The notes under the pieces: model-generated
What the model saw: only the letters and a program-made list of their open reading frames with translations
Database searches by the model: none
Told to the model about the DNA's origin: nothing
Position numbers and translations under genes: made by a program
Shown: positions 48,182 to 56,459 of the stretch, piece after piece
Layout of the letters: each line of letters opens with the position of its first letter
Numbering within the stretch: position 1 is the first letter of the stretch
Origin: Rhodococcus sp. ABRD24
GTDB taxonomy: Bacteria > Actinomycetota > Actinomycetes > Mycobacteriales > Mycobacteriaceae
DNA length: 64,000 nucleotides
Reading direction: 5' to 3'
Assembly (NCBI RefSeq): GCF_004328705.1
Contig: NZ_CP035319.1
Location: forward strand, 248,001 to 312,000

Positions 48182-48200
48182 CCAGCAATCATTACTCACG

Positions 48201-48728
48201 ATGGTCCAGTCCGTGGAGTTGCTGCTCGACAGCCAGGTCGACGCGACCGTGCGCGCCGAATGGCGTCGGCTCTCTTCGGCGCGTCTGCCCAGCCAGGACC
48301 GCATCACCGCTGAGTCCAACCGTCCGCATGTCACGCTGGGCGTCGCGACACAGATTCCCGCTGACGTGGAGGCTGCGCTCGAGCGGGAACTGCCGTCGGC
48401 ACCGTTACCGATCCGCCTCGGTGGTGTCGTGGTGTTCGGCGGCCGCCGGCTCACGCTCGCCCGCCTGGTCGTTCCGACCACTGCCCTGCTCACGCTGCAA
48501 CGAATCGTCTACGAGTTGATGGTGGAATGCGAGGGCGTCCCGCCCCACATCGTTCCCGGCGAGTGGACGCCCCACGTGACGCTGTCCCGGCGTATCCCGG
48601 CCACCGACCTCGGGACCGCAATTGTCGTGACCCGAGCCGGCAGCCGGGATGTCGTCGGTACCAGCGACGGCATCCGTCGCTGGGATTCCGATGCCAAGCG
48701 GGAGTGGCGGATCACGCGGCGACCGTGA
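48201..48728 (+). CDS. 2'-5' RNA ligase family (2H phosphoesterase) protein
   Basis: The 175-residue product from ATG 48201 is divergent from the dehydrogenase with 19 bases between starts. Two HxT motifs define the family: RPHVTLGVAT near residue 44 and TPHVTLSRRI near residue 130, which form the active site. Family members act on 2'-5' or cyclic phosphodiester bonds in RNA or small nucleotides. No RNA-repair partner is nearby, so the role is open. Confidence 0.88.
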   Translation: MVQSVELLLDSQVDATVRAEWRRLSSARLPSQDRITAESNRPHVTLGVATQIPADVEAALERELPSAPLPIRLGGVVVFGGRRLTLARLVVPTTALLTLQRIVYELMVECEGVPPHIVPGEWTPHVTLSRRIPATDLGTAIVVTRAGSRDVVGTSDGIRRWDSDAKREWRITRRP

Positions 48729-48821
48729 CGATCGGCGCGTGCGGAAGAATCGGGACCACGGGAGCGTTGTCATGGGCGAACGGGACCCAACTCCCCCGAG
48801 ATTTTCCAGAAAGGAACCCTT

Positions 48822-49196
48822 GTGGCTACCCAGACCCTGACCGAGCAGAACTTCGAGCAGATCGTCTCCGAGAACGATGTGGTCCTCGTCGACTTCTGGG
48901 CGTCGTGGTGCGGCCCGTGCCGCTCGTTCGCGCCCACGTTCGAGGCATCGTCGGAGAAGCACACCGATGTCGTGCACGCGAAGATGGACACCGAGGCCGA
49001 GCAGAACTTCGCAGCGCAGGCCGGAATCCGGTCGATCCCGACCATCATGGCGTTCCGCGAGGGCGTGCTGGTGTTCAACCAGGCCGGCGCGCTCCCTCCG
49101 GCGCAACTCGAGGACCTGATCACGCAGGTCAAGGCCCTCGATATGGATGCCGTACGCAAGGAGATGGCCGCGCAGGCGCCGACCGGCGAGCGGTAA
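48822..49196 (+). CDS. Thioredoxin
   Basis: Thiol-disulfide reductase of 124 residues from a GTG, with AAAGGAAC upstream. The active site FWASWCGPCRSF is near residue 30 and the cis-proline is in RSIPTIMAF near residue 70. No signal peptide, so it is cytoplasmic. The C-terminus is about 12 residues longer than classic thioredoxins (KEMAAQAPTGER). No reductase gene is adjacent. Confidence 0.93.
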   Translation: MATQTLTEQNFEQIVSENDVVLVDFWASWCGPCRSFAPTFEASSEKHTDVVHAKMDTEAEQNFAAQAGIRSIPTIMAFREGVLVFNQAGALPPAQLEDLITQVKALDMDAVRKEMAAQAPTGER

Positions 49197-49245
49197 CCAC
49201 CACGCGGGCAGTTCCAGGGACGCCGGCCGACCCACTGGCCACATG

Positions 49246-51984
49246 TCAGTGCGCGGCGGCGTCCCAGCTGCGTCCGGTGCCCACCGAAACCTCGAGCGGC
49301 ACCGACAGCTCGATGGCGGACGCCATCTTCTCCCGCACCAAAGACTCCACCTGTTCGCGCTCCCCGGTGGCGACCTCGAGGACGAGTTCGTCGTGAACCT
49401 GCAGCAACGTCCGCGACTCCAACCCTGCGTCATGCAACGATCGCTGTACGTCGATCATCGCGACCTTGATGATGTCCGCGGCCGAGCCCTGAATGGGCGC
49501 GTTCAGAGCAGCACGCTCAGCTACCTCACGGCGCTGCCGGTTGTCGCTGTTGAGATCGGGCAGATACCGTCGGCGGCCGAACAACGTCTCGGTGTAGCCG
49601 ACCTTTCGGGCCTGCTCGACGACCTCGTGCAGATAGTCGCGCACCCCACCGAATCGGGCGAAGTAGGCGTCCATCTGCTGCTTGGCCTCCTCGGTGGAGA
49701 TCTTGAGCTGTGACGCGAGACCGAACGCGCTGAGCCCGTAAGCCAGGCCGTACGACATCGCCTTGACGCGCCGGCGTAGCTCTGGGGTGACCTCCTCGAT
49801 CGGCACCCCGAACGCGCGGGAGCCGACGAAGCTGTGCAGATCCTCGCCTGTGTTGAAGGCCTCGATCAGCCCCTCGTCCTTCGACAGGTGCGCCATGATC
49901 CGCATCTCGATCTGGCTGTAATCCGCCGTAAGCAGCGTCTCGAAACCCTGGCCGACGACGAACCCGTCGCGGATCTGACGGCCGGCATCGGTGCGGACCG
50001 GGATGTTCTGCAGGTTGGGCTCGGTCGAGGACAGCCGACCGGTGGCCGCAACAGTCTGGTTGAACGTCGTATGGATCCGGCCGTCCTCGGCGACGGTCTT
50101 GAGCAGTCCGTCGACGGTCACCTTGAGGCGGGTCGCGTCCCGGTGTGCGAGCAGATGCTCGAGGAACGGGTGCTGCGTCTTCTCGAACAGCGTCTGCAGT
50201 GCGTCCGCGTCCGTGGTGTAGCCGGTCTTGGTCTTCTTGGTCTTGGGCATGTCGAGTTCATCGAACAACACCACTTGAAGCTGCTTGGGCGAACCGAGAT
50301 TGATCTGTTTGCCGATCACCTCGTAGGCGGCGTCGGCGGCCGCGGCGACCCGGGCCGCGAACGTGCTCTGCAGATCTTGTAGATGGTCGGTGTCTACCGC
50401 GATGCCGGTGGCCTCGAGCTCCGCCAGTACCGCGAGCAACGGCAGCTCCATGTCGGCAAGCAGACCGGTGGCCTCGATGTCGGCCAGCTCTGTGTCCAGT
50501 GCCGCCGCCAGGTCGACCACCGCCCGGGCGCGCAGGATCTCGCCCTCGGCTATCTCGGCATCGGCGACATCTTCCTCATCCAGCAGCGAAAGCTGTTGCT
50601 GACCAGACTCTTCCACTCGCAGCTCGCGCTTGAGATAGCGCAACGACAGGTCGTCCAGGTTGAAGCTGCGCTGGCCGGGCCGCACCAGGTATGCCGCCAG
50701 CGCGGTATCACTCGTGAGACCGGCCAGCGTCCAGCCGCGACCGCGTAGCGCGTGCATCGCCCACTTGGCCTCGTGCAGTGCCTTCGGCTGCGACGGATCG
50801 GCGAGCCAGGTCGCGAGAGCAGCCTCGTCCTCGGGACTCGCCGATGTGGTCGCGATGTAGGCACCCTCACCGTCGGACGCGGCGATCGCCAGGGCCGTGA
50901 CGTCGCCGCCGTACGGAGACCGTGTACCGACGACCGACAGGCCGTGCCGCTCCCCCGTCGACGCGTGCTCGGCCAGCCACGCCGTCAACTCGCCCGGGGC
51001 AAGCGCCCGGCCGCGCACCTCGAAGCCCTCCTCGGCCTCCGGTTCGGCGGAGCTGAGGGTCGCGAAGAGTCGGTCCCGCAGGACCTTGAACTCGAGGTCA
51101 TCGAACAGCGCATGGATCCGTTCGCGGTCCCATGGCGCAAGAACGAGCTGGTCCGGGGTGTACGGCAACGCAACGTCGCGCACCATCTCGGTGAGCTGCC
51201 GGTTCAGGACAACGCTGGAAAGGTTCGCCCGCAGCGAATCTCCCACCTTGCCCTTCACCTTGTCGACCTGGTTGACGAGCTCATCGAGCGACCCGTACTC
51301 ACGGATCCACTTGGCCGCGGTCTTCTCGCCGACGCCCGGAATGCCGGGCAGGTTGTCGCTCGGGTCGCCGCGCAGCGCAGCGTAATCCGGGTACTGGCGC
51401 GGGGTGAGACCGTACTTCTCCTCGACTGCGGCCGGAGTGAACCGCGTCAGATCCGAGACCCCCTTGCGCGGGTAGAGCACAGTGACGTCGTCGGTCACCA
51501 GCTGCAATGAGTCCCGGTCGCCGGTCACGACCAGCACGCGGTAGCCGAGCTCGGTGGCCTGCGTCGTGATGGTCGCGATGATGTCGTCGGCCTCGAAACC
51601 CTCGATGGCCATCACCGGAATCCCCATCGCCACGAGGACGTCCTTGGTGATCTCGACCTGGCCCTTGAACTCGTCGGGCGCCTTGCTGCGGTTCGCCTTG
51701 TATTCGGGGAAGGCTTCGGCGCGGAACGTCTGCCGGGAGACATCGAACGCGGCGGCGACGTGCGTGGGCTGCTCGTCGCGCAGCAGATTGATCAGCATCG
51801 AGGTGAACCCGTACACCGCATTGGTGGCCTGACCGCTGTGGGTCTTGAAGTTCTCGGCGGGCAAAGCATAGAACGCGCGGAACGCCAGCGAATGCCCATC
51901 CAGGAGCAACAGCGTCGGCCGCTCCGAACCAGACGCGTCGACGGGTGCGGGTGTGGTGGACGAGGATGCGGTTGCGGGGCTCAC
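49246..51984 (-). CDS. polA: DNA polymerase I
   Basis: Repair and Okazaki-fragment polymerase, 912 residues from GTG 51984. The 5' nuclease domain occupies residues about 20-320 (LLLLDGHSLAFRAFYAL, GFEADDIIATI, VTGDRDSLQLV). A central 3'-5' exonuclease-like domain lacks the DxE metal pair, so proofreading is probably absent, as usual in actinobacteria. The polymerase domain has motif A DYSQIEMRIMAHLS, motif B RRRVKAMSYGLAYGLS and motif C LQVHDELVLEV. It converges on the thioredoxin gene. Confidence 0.97.
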   Translation of the reverse strand: MSPATASSSTTPAPVDASGSERPTLLLLDGHSLAFRAFYALPAENFKTHSGQATNAVYGFTSMLINLLRDEQPTHVAAAFDVSRQTFRAEAFPEYKANRSKAPDEFKGQVEITKDVLVAMGIPVMAIEGFEADDIIATITTQATELGYRVLVVTGDRDSLQLVTDDVTVLYPRKGVSDLTRFTPAAVEEKYGLTPRQYPDYAALRGDPSDNLPGIPGVGEKTAAKWIREYGSLDELVNQVDKVKGKVGDSLRANLSSVVLNRQLTEMVRDVALPYTPDQLVLAPWDRERIHALFDDLEFKVLRDRLFATLSSAEPEAEEGFEVRGRALAPGELTAWLAEHASTGERHGLSVVGTRSPYGGDVTALAIAASDGEGAYIATTSASPEDEAALATWLADPSQPKALHEAKWAMHALRGRGWTLAGLTSDTALAAYLVRPGQRSFNLDDLSLRYLKRELRVEESGQQQLSLLDEEDVADAEIAEGEILRARAVVDLAAALDTELADIEATGLLADMELPLLAVLAELEATGIAVDTDHLQDLQSTFAARVAAAADAAYEVIGKQINLGSPKQLQVVLFDELDMPKTKKTKTGYTTDADALQTLFEKTQHPFLEHLLAHRDATRLKVTVDGLLKTVAEDGRIHTTFNQTVAATGRLSSTEPNLQNIPVRTDAGRQIRDGFVVGQGFETLLTADYSQIEMRIMAHLSKDEGLIEAFNTGEDLHSFVGSRAFGVPIEEVTPELRRRVKAMSYGLAYGLSAFGLASQLKISTEEAKQQMDAYFARFGGVRDYLHEVVEQARKVGYTETLFGRRRYLPDLNSDNRQRREVAERAALNAPIQGSAADIIKVAMIDVQRSLHDAGLESRTLLQVHDELVLEVATGEREQVESLVREKMASAIELSVPLEVSVGTGRSWDAAAH

Positions 51985-52066
51985 GGTTGACCAGTCTAGG
52001 GAGCAAGGCCGACAGACTCCGCCAGGCACGTCGATCAATCGCCCTCCGAGCACGCCGCCACCGGCA

Positions 52067-52687
52067 TCAATCCCCGCTTGCGGACCCTCCGATGGTGTCG
52101 AGAACCACCTCGGCGACGGCCTTCATCGTCGTTCGTCCGTCCATCGCGGCGCGCTGGATCCACTTGAACGCTTCCGGTTCGGACAGGTTCTGCGACTGCA
52201 TCAGCAGGCCCTTGGCGCGCTCGATGATCTTGCGCGTCTCGAGCCGATCGGACAGGTTCGCCACCTCACGCTCGAGGAGTGAGATCTCGGTGAACCGGCT
52301 GGCCGCGAGTTCGACCGCCGGCACGAGATCGGCCTTCGAGAACGGCTTGACCAGATATGCCATTGCGCCCGCGTCACGAGCGCGCTCCACCAGCTCACGC
52401 TGGCTGAATGCCGTCAAGATCACCACTGGCGCAATCCTCTTCGCGGCGATCTCCGATGCGGCATCGATACCGTCGCGGCGCGGCATCTTCACATCCATGA
52501 TCACCAAGTCCGGGCGCAGCTCCTCCGCCAGCTCGACTGCGCGCTGCCCGTCGCCAGCTTCGCCGACGACGTCGTATCCCTCCTCGCGCAGCATCTCGAC
52601 GAGATCGAGCCGGATCAGGGCCTCATCCTCGGCCACCACCACACGCCGCGGCTGTCGTTCCGTGCCCTGTGCGGCGGCAGCGTTCAT
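52067..52687 (-). CDS. pdtaR: ANTAR-domain response regulator, PdtaR-like
   Basis: The 206-residue product starts MNAAAAQGTER (52687). The receiver domain has RRVVVAEDEALIRLD (acidic pocket), phospho-acceptor Asp in PDLVIMDVKMP near residue 70, and Lys in YLVKPFSKADL. The C-terminal ANTAR RNA-binding domain (residues about 135-195) has ERAKGLLMQSQNLSEPEAFKWIQRAAM. ANTAR proteins bind paired hexaloop hairpins and cause antitermination. The order polA - pdtaR - tRNA agrees with the mycobacterial neighbourhood. The cognate kinase is not in this window. Confidence 0.92.
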   Translation of the reverse strand: MNAAAAQGTERQPRRVVVAEDEALIRLDLVEMLREEGYDVVGEAGDGQRAVELAEELRPDLVIMDVKMPRRDGIDAASEIAAKRIAPVVILTAFSQRELVERARDAGAMAYLVKPFSKADLVPAVELAASRFTEISLLEREVANLSDRLETRKIIERAKGLLMQSQNLSEPEAFKWIQRAAMDGRTTMKAVAEVVLDTIGGSASGD

Positions 52688-52754
52688 CGTCACCAATTCT
52701 CCTCGGATCGGCGCCCGCCGATCGGGGCGCGAACGCTTCGAGGGTACCGGTGGT

Positions 52755-52782
52755 TTGACTGAGACTCGTGATCTTCTAGAGT
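52755..52782 (+). promoter_or_regulatory. Sigma-70-type promoter of the tRNA gene
   Basis: TTGACT (52755-52760) and TAGAGT (52777-52782) are spaced by 16 bases. The tRNA 5' end lies 16 bases downstream of the -10 box. Confidence 0.8.
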
Positions 52783-52797
52783 AGGAACGCGCAACAC

Positions 52798-52874
52798 GCC
52801 CTCGTATCCCAATTGGCAGAGGAAACGGATTCAAAACCCGTGCAGTGTGAGTTCGAGTCTCACCGAGGGCACCA
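52798..52874 (+). tRNA. tRNA-Leu(CAA)-like, 77 nt, element integration site
   Basis: The acceptor stem GCCCTCG/CGAGGGC is perfect, with discriminator A and encoded CCA. The T-arm is GTGAG-TTCGAGT-CTCAC. The D-arm has a 3-bp stem and the anticodon loop TTCAAAA places CAA at 34-36. The anticodon stem ACGGA/CCCGT has an A-C mismatch at 31:39. The variable region is only five bases, whereas leucine tRNAs normally have a long arm, so the identity rests on the anticodon. The last 27 bases are the left attachment repeat, so the element rebuilt the 3' end. Confidence 0.85.
52848..52874. repeat. attL, 27-bp direct repeat
   Basis: Begins TGAGTTCGAGTCTCACC and ends GGCACCA, covering the T-arm and acceptor 3' side of the tRNA. 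It is repeated without mismatch at 62996-63022. Sequence on the outer sides differs at once, so these are the exact duplication edges. Confidence 0.95.
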
Positions 52875-52888
52875 CAACCGCTTTATTT

Positions 52889-52907
52889 CGCTCCGCTGGT
52901 AGGAGCG
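52889..52907. terminator. Terminator between the tRNA and the integrase gene
   Basis: CGCTCC and GGAGCG arms with a 7-base loop, followed on the plus strand by GTTCTT. It sits between the tRNA 3' end and the convergent integrase stop. Confidence 0.65.
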
Positions 52908-52911
52908 GTTC

Positions 52912-54036
52912 TTACGCCTCCGCGGCCTGCTCGCCCGGAGCTTGTGGACGCATTTTGGACACAGCCTCGTCGAGTGCGTCCGCGAGGTCTCCTAGCTGGT
53001 CCCGCATCAGGTGGCCGTACCGGTCCATCGTCAGGGTGGCGGACTTGTGGCCGAGTTGGGACTGAACGGCTTTCGCGTTTGCGCCTGCCGCGATCATGAG
53101 GGACGCGGCAGTGTGACGGAGGACATGCACACTTATCTTCTCGGGGAAGTTCGCGTCCGCCCTGTGGGACCGGGCAACCGCCCCCGCCGACCACGATTTC
53201 CCGGACGGCAGCGTCATGTGGCTCCCGCGTGGCCCGGGGAACACGAGGTCGTCGCGGGACTTGCCCTCGCATTGCCGGGCCAGGACGTCCGAGACCGCTC
53301 GCGGGAGGGCCACTGTCCGCTGGGCGTGTGACTTCGGCGTCCCCACTTCCACCCGACCGGCCACCGTGACCGCGTTCTCGACCACCCGGAGGCGACGGCG
53401 GAGCAGGTCGAGGTGGCGCACCCGTAGTCCGGCCGTCTCCCCGAACCTCAACCCGCACAAGCCGAGCAGCAACACCAAGGCTCGCCGCTCCCCCGCCTCG
53501 TCCGCGAGCGCGTGGAGCTGGTCGATCGTCAGGTACTGCTGCTCGGCTTTCGTGCGCTTCGGCAGCGGTATCCCCCGGGCCGGGTTCACCGCGACCAGCC
53601 GGTCGGCCAGCGCGTCGTCGAGAATCGCCGCGAGCACACCGAACGCCCGGGTGACTGTCACTGGCCCGCGGTCCTTGGACAGGTCCGCGACCCATTGCGC
53701 GACCGCGGTTCGCTTGACCCGCCCGACCGGCTCCTGTCCCCACTTCGGCTCGACGTGATTACGCCACGCGGACTTGACCACTCGGGCGGAGGACGGTTTC
53801 AGGTGCGCCTGGCGGCCGAGCCACTGCTCCCCCAGCTCCCCGACCGTCACCCGCCCGGCCGACTGGGCGACGCAGGCCCCGGTCTGCTTGTCGACCTCGA
53901 CGCGGGCGGCGAACGCGTTGGCGTCCCGCTTCGTCTTGAACCCGCGTTTGCGGGTCGTCCGGTGGTCGGGTCCGCGGTACCGAACCTCGTACCGGGTCAC
54001 GCCGCCGGAGGTCTGGTAGCTGCCGATGCTGGCCAC
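52912..54036 (-). CDS. Tyrosine recombinase (integrase)
   Basis: Catalyses site-specific recombination at the tRNA. GTG 54036 shares one base with the repressor stop (TAGTG) and gives 374 residues starting ASIGSYQTSGG; the longer open frame is not integrase-like. An N-terminal arm-binding domain (YEVRYRGPDHRTTRKRGF) is followed by a SAM-like core-binding domain from about residue 65 and a catalytic domain. The catalytic domain has Arg in GLCGLRFGETAGL, HVLRHTAASL with His and Arg, and the nucleophile in ATLTMDRYGHL. All catalytic residues are present, so mobility could remain. The C-terminal codons contain a 20-bp repeat found again near attR. Confidence 0.93.
   Translation of the reverse strand: MASIGSYQTSGGVTRYEVRYRGPDHRTTRKRGFKTKRDANAFAARVEVDKQTGACVAQSAGRVTVGELGEQWLGRQAHLKPSSARVVKSAWRNHVEPKWGQEPVGRVKRTAVAQWVADLSKDRGPVTVTRAFGVLAAILDDALADRLVAVNPARGIPLPKRTKAEQQYLTIDQLHALADEAGERRALVLLLGLCGLRFGETAGLRVRHLDLLRRRLRVVENAVTVAGRVEVGTPKSHAQRTVALPRAVSDVLARQCEGKSRDDLVFPGPRGSHMTLPSGKSWSAGAVARSHRADANFPEKISVHVLRHTAASLMIAAGANAKAVQSQLGHKSATLTMDRYGHLMRDQLGDLADALDEAVSKMRPQAPGEQAAEA
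52944..52963. repeat. 20-bp repeat, left copy (possible integrase arm site)
   Basis: GTGGACGCATTTTGGACACA lies inside the integrase 3' end, about 70 bases from attL. The second copy at 62873-62892 has one mismatch and the same orientation. In the excised circle the two would flank the attP core, as integrase arm-type sites do. Confidence 0.6.
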
Positions 54037-54752
54037 TAGTCCGCCTGGCCCAACTCGACGCGAAGGGCCGCGTACAGGTCGCGGGTGATCTGGCCGCGGT
54101 GTTGGTTGGTCGCGTCGGTGCCGGCCAGTTCCTCGCGCCGGTCGGACAGTGGCTTCCCCCAGCGCCGGAGCGACGCAATCATCAGTTCCGGCAGACTCAC
54201 CCCAAGCGCCTTCGCGGCCCGCCGGTCGGCCAGGGCCGCTTTCTCGACCGCGACGAGCACCTCGACGAGCTTCTCCTCGTCCGGGAGGTTCAAGTCCCGG
54301 AGCGCGTCCGCCTTGTTCGGCCATCCGTGCGCCCGGACAAGGTCGGTAACGGTGGCGTGCGCCATGTGCTGCTCGGCCGTCTCGATCTTTTCGTCACGAT
54401 CGGCCCGGATCGAACCAGTCCCCAATATGGCGACGAAGTCGTCTTGAGCTACGACGAACTTCTCGTTGATTTCTACCGAGCCGCGCCAATCATCCGGCCT
54501 CAAGAGTTCCTTAAACGTGATCGAGCGTCCGGCGAGCTGCGACAGCGACGCTGCGAGAGCGAACAAGGTCGGCAGGGTGGCCTGGACGCGACCACTCTCG
54601 AGGTCTCCGACTCTCCCGGTAGACCAGTTCAATCCGTGAGCGCGTGCCGCGAACGAGAGCCGTTCGAGCGACGCTCCGGTCGAGAGACGGATCTCCCGTG
54701 CGTTCATTCCGATGATCTCGGACAGTGTCTGCGTATTCGTCTGCGTCTCCAT
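54036..54752 (-). CDS. XRE-type helix-turn-helix repressor
   Basis: From ATG 54752 (METQTNTQ) it has 238 residues; an upstream ATG at 54770 falls inside an operator-like palindrome and is less likely. The N-terminal helix-turn-helix is NAREIRLSTGASLERLSFA then GLNWSTGRVGDLESGR. The C-terminal half (VTDLVRAHGWPNKADALRDL, VEVLVAVEKAALADRRAAKALGVSLPELM, quoted in part) has no known fold. Divergence from the excisionase and coupling to integrase suggest it controls the switch between integrated and induced states. Confidence 0.82.
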   Translation of the reverse strand: METQTNTQTLSEIIGMNAREIRLSTGASLERLSFAARAHGLNWSTGRVGDLESGRVQATLPTLFALAASLSQLAGRSITFKELLRPDDWRGSVEINEKFVVAQDDFVAILGTGSIRADRDEKIETAEQHMAHATVTDLVRAHGWPNKADALRDLNLPDEEKLVEVLVAVEKAALADRRAAKALGVSLPELMIASLRRWGKPLSDRREELAGTDATNQHRGQITRDLYAALRVELGQAD

Positions 54753-54758
54753 GTGAGT

Positions 54759-54816
54759 CACTGTAAACACAGTGGCGTCACTAGTGCAACGAGAACACGA
54801 GCGTCTAGGCTCGTGT
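54759..54816. promoter_or_regulatory. Operator region between repressor and excisionase
   Basis: Two perfect inverted repeats: CACTGT-AAAC-ACAGTG (54759-54774) and ACACGAGC-N6-GCTCGTGT (54795-54816). GTCACT also recurs three times. The first overlaps the repressor's possible upstream start. Both lie in the 95-base divergent gap, the expected place for a switch operator. Confidence 0.7.
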
Positions 54817-54847
54817 CACTGCACAACCCGAGACACGAGGAATCGAG

Positions 54848-55036
54848 ATGCCAGAACTGCTGACCCCCACCGAGGCCGCCGAGATCCTCCGGACCACTAC
54901 CAGGGCACTGGCCGCGCTGCGACACCGCGGGGGCGGCCCCAAGTTCCACAAGCTCGGCCGCCGTGTCCCGTACAGCCCGGACGCGCTCACCGAGTACGTG
55001 GCCGCGAACTCGTTCCAGGGGACGGCCGACTACTGA
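54848..55036 (+). CDS. Excisionase-like helix-turn-helix protein
   Basis: The 62-residue MerR/AlpA-type winged helix reads LTPTEAAEILRTTTRALAAL, then RRGGGP-like HRGGGPKFHKLGRRVPY and SPDALTEYVAANS. This is the standard excisionase/HTH_17 layout (recognition helix, wing, second helix). GAGG lies seven bases before the ATG. Small proteins like this direct integrase toward excision. It is first in the plus-strand transcript. Confidence 0.85.
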   Translation: MPELLTPTEAAEILRTTTRALAALRHRGGGPKFHKLGRRVPYSPDALTEYVAANSFQGTADY

Positions 55037-55080
55037 GAAGCCAGGACAGGGCAAGCCCGCGTCAGCGGCCAGGTACGGCT

Positions 55081-55138
55081 GAGGCCCCTTCTTGAGGTTG
55101 CGATCTCAGGAAGTGGCCTCGTCCCACCGCAGCGTGGG
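55081..55138 (+). ncRNA. Structured non-coding region after the excisionase gene
   Basis: A 40-base imperfect hairpin (55081-55120; arms GAGGCC/GGCCTC, TTC/GAA and TGAG/CTCA around an 8-base loop) is followed by a second hairpin, CCCAC-N6-GTGGG (55123-55138). The 226-base gap 55037-55262 has no ORF with good coding signs. It may be a small RNA, leader structure or terminator pair. Naming it ncRNA is inference. Confidence 0.4.
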
Positions 55139-55262
55139 GGTCAGAGGAGGTCAACGCCCCTCGTGAAGTCCCATTCTACGGGCCATCGAAGTTCGAATCC
55201 CCTTGCACCACAACGGATATTAGTAATGGCGAGACCGCGTATCGACCTGTTTCGATTTTCCT

Positions 55263-55502
55263 GTGAGCACAGACGACACAACGCCGGAGGAGGCACAAGA
55301 GACCAAGCGGCGCAGAGCGATACGGAGGGCCGAACTCAAGGCCGCGCGTAAAGCCGAGTACTGGGCGCGCAAGCTCGCCGCCGCGGAAGCGGCCGGACCC
55401 GAGCAGTTCGCACGAGCACAACGCGAGTACGAGAACGCGCGGGCCATGTCGAAATCCGTTCGGGCCGCTGGTCTCTCGCTACTGCCACCCGACCCCGAAT
55501 AA
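55263..55502 (+). CDS. 79-residue charged helical protein
   Basis: Starts GTG 55263 (STDDTTPEEAQETKRRRAI), without a strong ribosome binding site. Nearly the whole length is charged helix with alanine (RAELKAARKAEYWARKLAAA, EQFARAQREYENARAM), so coiled-coil formation is likely. It is immediately followed by a terminator-like hairpin. Not recognised; small charged proteins of this type are common in early regions of actinophages and satellites. Confidence 0.55.
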   Translation: MSTDDTTPEEAQETKRRRAIRRAELKAARKAEYWARKLAAAEAAGPEQFARAQREYENARAMSKSVRAAGLSLLPPDPE

Positions 55503-55505
55503 AGC

Positions 55506-55533
55506 GGAAGCCCCGGTGGCCGCCGGGACTTCC
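55506..55533 (+). terminator. Hairpin after the 79-residue gene
   Basis: GGAAG-C-CCCGG and CCGGG-A-CTTCC arms with one mismatch, beginning three bases after the stop. No T-run. Confidence 0.7.
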
Positions 55534-55616
55534 AACACAGACCGAGTGCCTTACGCGCTGGCCCAATTCACACGCCCAGCGTAGCAGGCACTCCCGACCA
55601 AGGGAGTACCTCCCAG

Positions 55617-56459
55617 ATGAACGACACACCGCAAACGACCCTCCGACCACCCGGGCGAATCCGCCGATCTAGCGAGGTCAACCGGCCGACCGCCCCCGTC
55701 CGAGACCATATTCTCGAGCAGGCCCTCGCCTACGTCCGCGCCGGACTCCCGGTCCTGCCGTTGCGGGGCAAGGCCCCAATCACCTCTCGGGGCGTGTACG
55801 ACGCCTCCCTCGACGAGGACCAGCTCCGCCAGTGGTGGAGCCGCGGAAACTGGAACGTCGGCGTAGCCGTCCCGGAGGGCCTGGTCGTCCTCGACGTGGA
55901 CCCCCGCAACGGCGGCACCGACGCCGCCCAGCTCCTCACGCTGAGGCTCGGCGGACTCCCGGACACCCTGCGCGCCAGGACCGGCGGTGGCGGCTGGCAC
56001 GTCTGGCTCCGAATCCAGGCGCTCTCCGGTGACCTGCGGTCCTCGCTCGGCGACGGAATCGACGTCAAACGGTTCGGCGGTTACGTCGTGATGCCGCCCT
56101 CGATCCACCCGAACACCGGTCGCCCGTACGCCTGGCACACAGTGGCCGCACCCGCGACAGCCCCGGCGACGTGGGACCGGGAGCTGCGCAAGCCGACCTC
56201 GAACACCCGACCGGCAAAGGGCCACCTTCGGCTGGCGACCGGCGGGGACTACTCGGCGTCCCTCGAACGGCTCGCCAACACGACCGAGGGCGGGCGCGGA
56301 AACGCGCTCTTCGCGGTCGGAGCGTCAATGCGCGACGACGGCCAGCTCCACGCCGAGAACGAGTCGCGACTGTTCGAGGTCGCACGCCACGCGGGCCTGG
56401 ACGACGCGGAGATCACCAAGACCATCGAGTCGGTCAAGAGGGGAAACGGGAAACGTTGA
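55617..56459 (+). CDS. Bifunctional DNA primase/polymerase
   Basis: Prim-Pol domain protein of 280 residues. After a polar N-terminus, HILEQALAYVRAGLPVLPLRGKAP (residues about 30-53, quoted in part) opens the domain; the WSRGNWNVGVAVPEGLVVLDVD segment carries the catalytic Asp pair (DVDP), and TGGGGWHVWLR and GYVVMPPSIHP complete the active site. The C-terminal helical part (SASLERLANTTEGGRGNALF) resembles the usual Prim-Pol C-tail. The stop TGA overlaps the helicase TTG, so the two are made together to start element replication. Confidence 0.92.
   Translation: MNDTPQTTLRPPGRIRRSSEVNRPTAPVRDHILEQALAYVRAGLPVLPLRGKAPITSRGVYDASLDEDQLRQWWSRGNWNVGVAVPEGLVVLDVDPRNGGTDAAQLLTLRLGGLPDTLRARTGGGGWHVWLRIQALSGDLRSSLGDGIDVKRFGGYVVMPPSIHPNTGRPYAWHTVAAPATAPATWDRELRKPTSNTRPAKGHLRLATGGDYSASLERLANTTEGGRGNALFAVGASMRDDGQLHAENESRLFEVARHAGLDDAEITKTIESVKRGNGKR

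Noticed and set aside
55191..55214. Internal tRNA-3'-end-like sequence as a true second tRNA or att site
   Set aside because: There is no matching 5' half and the T-stem does not pair. Kept only as part of a finding.
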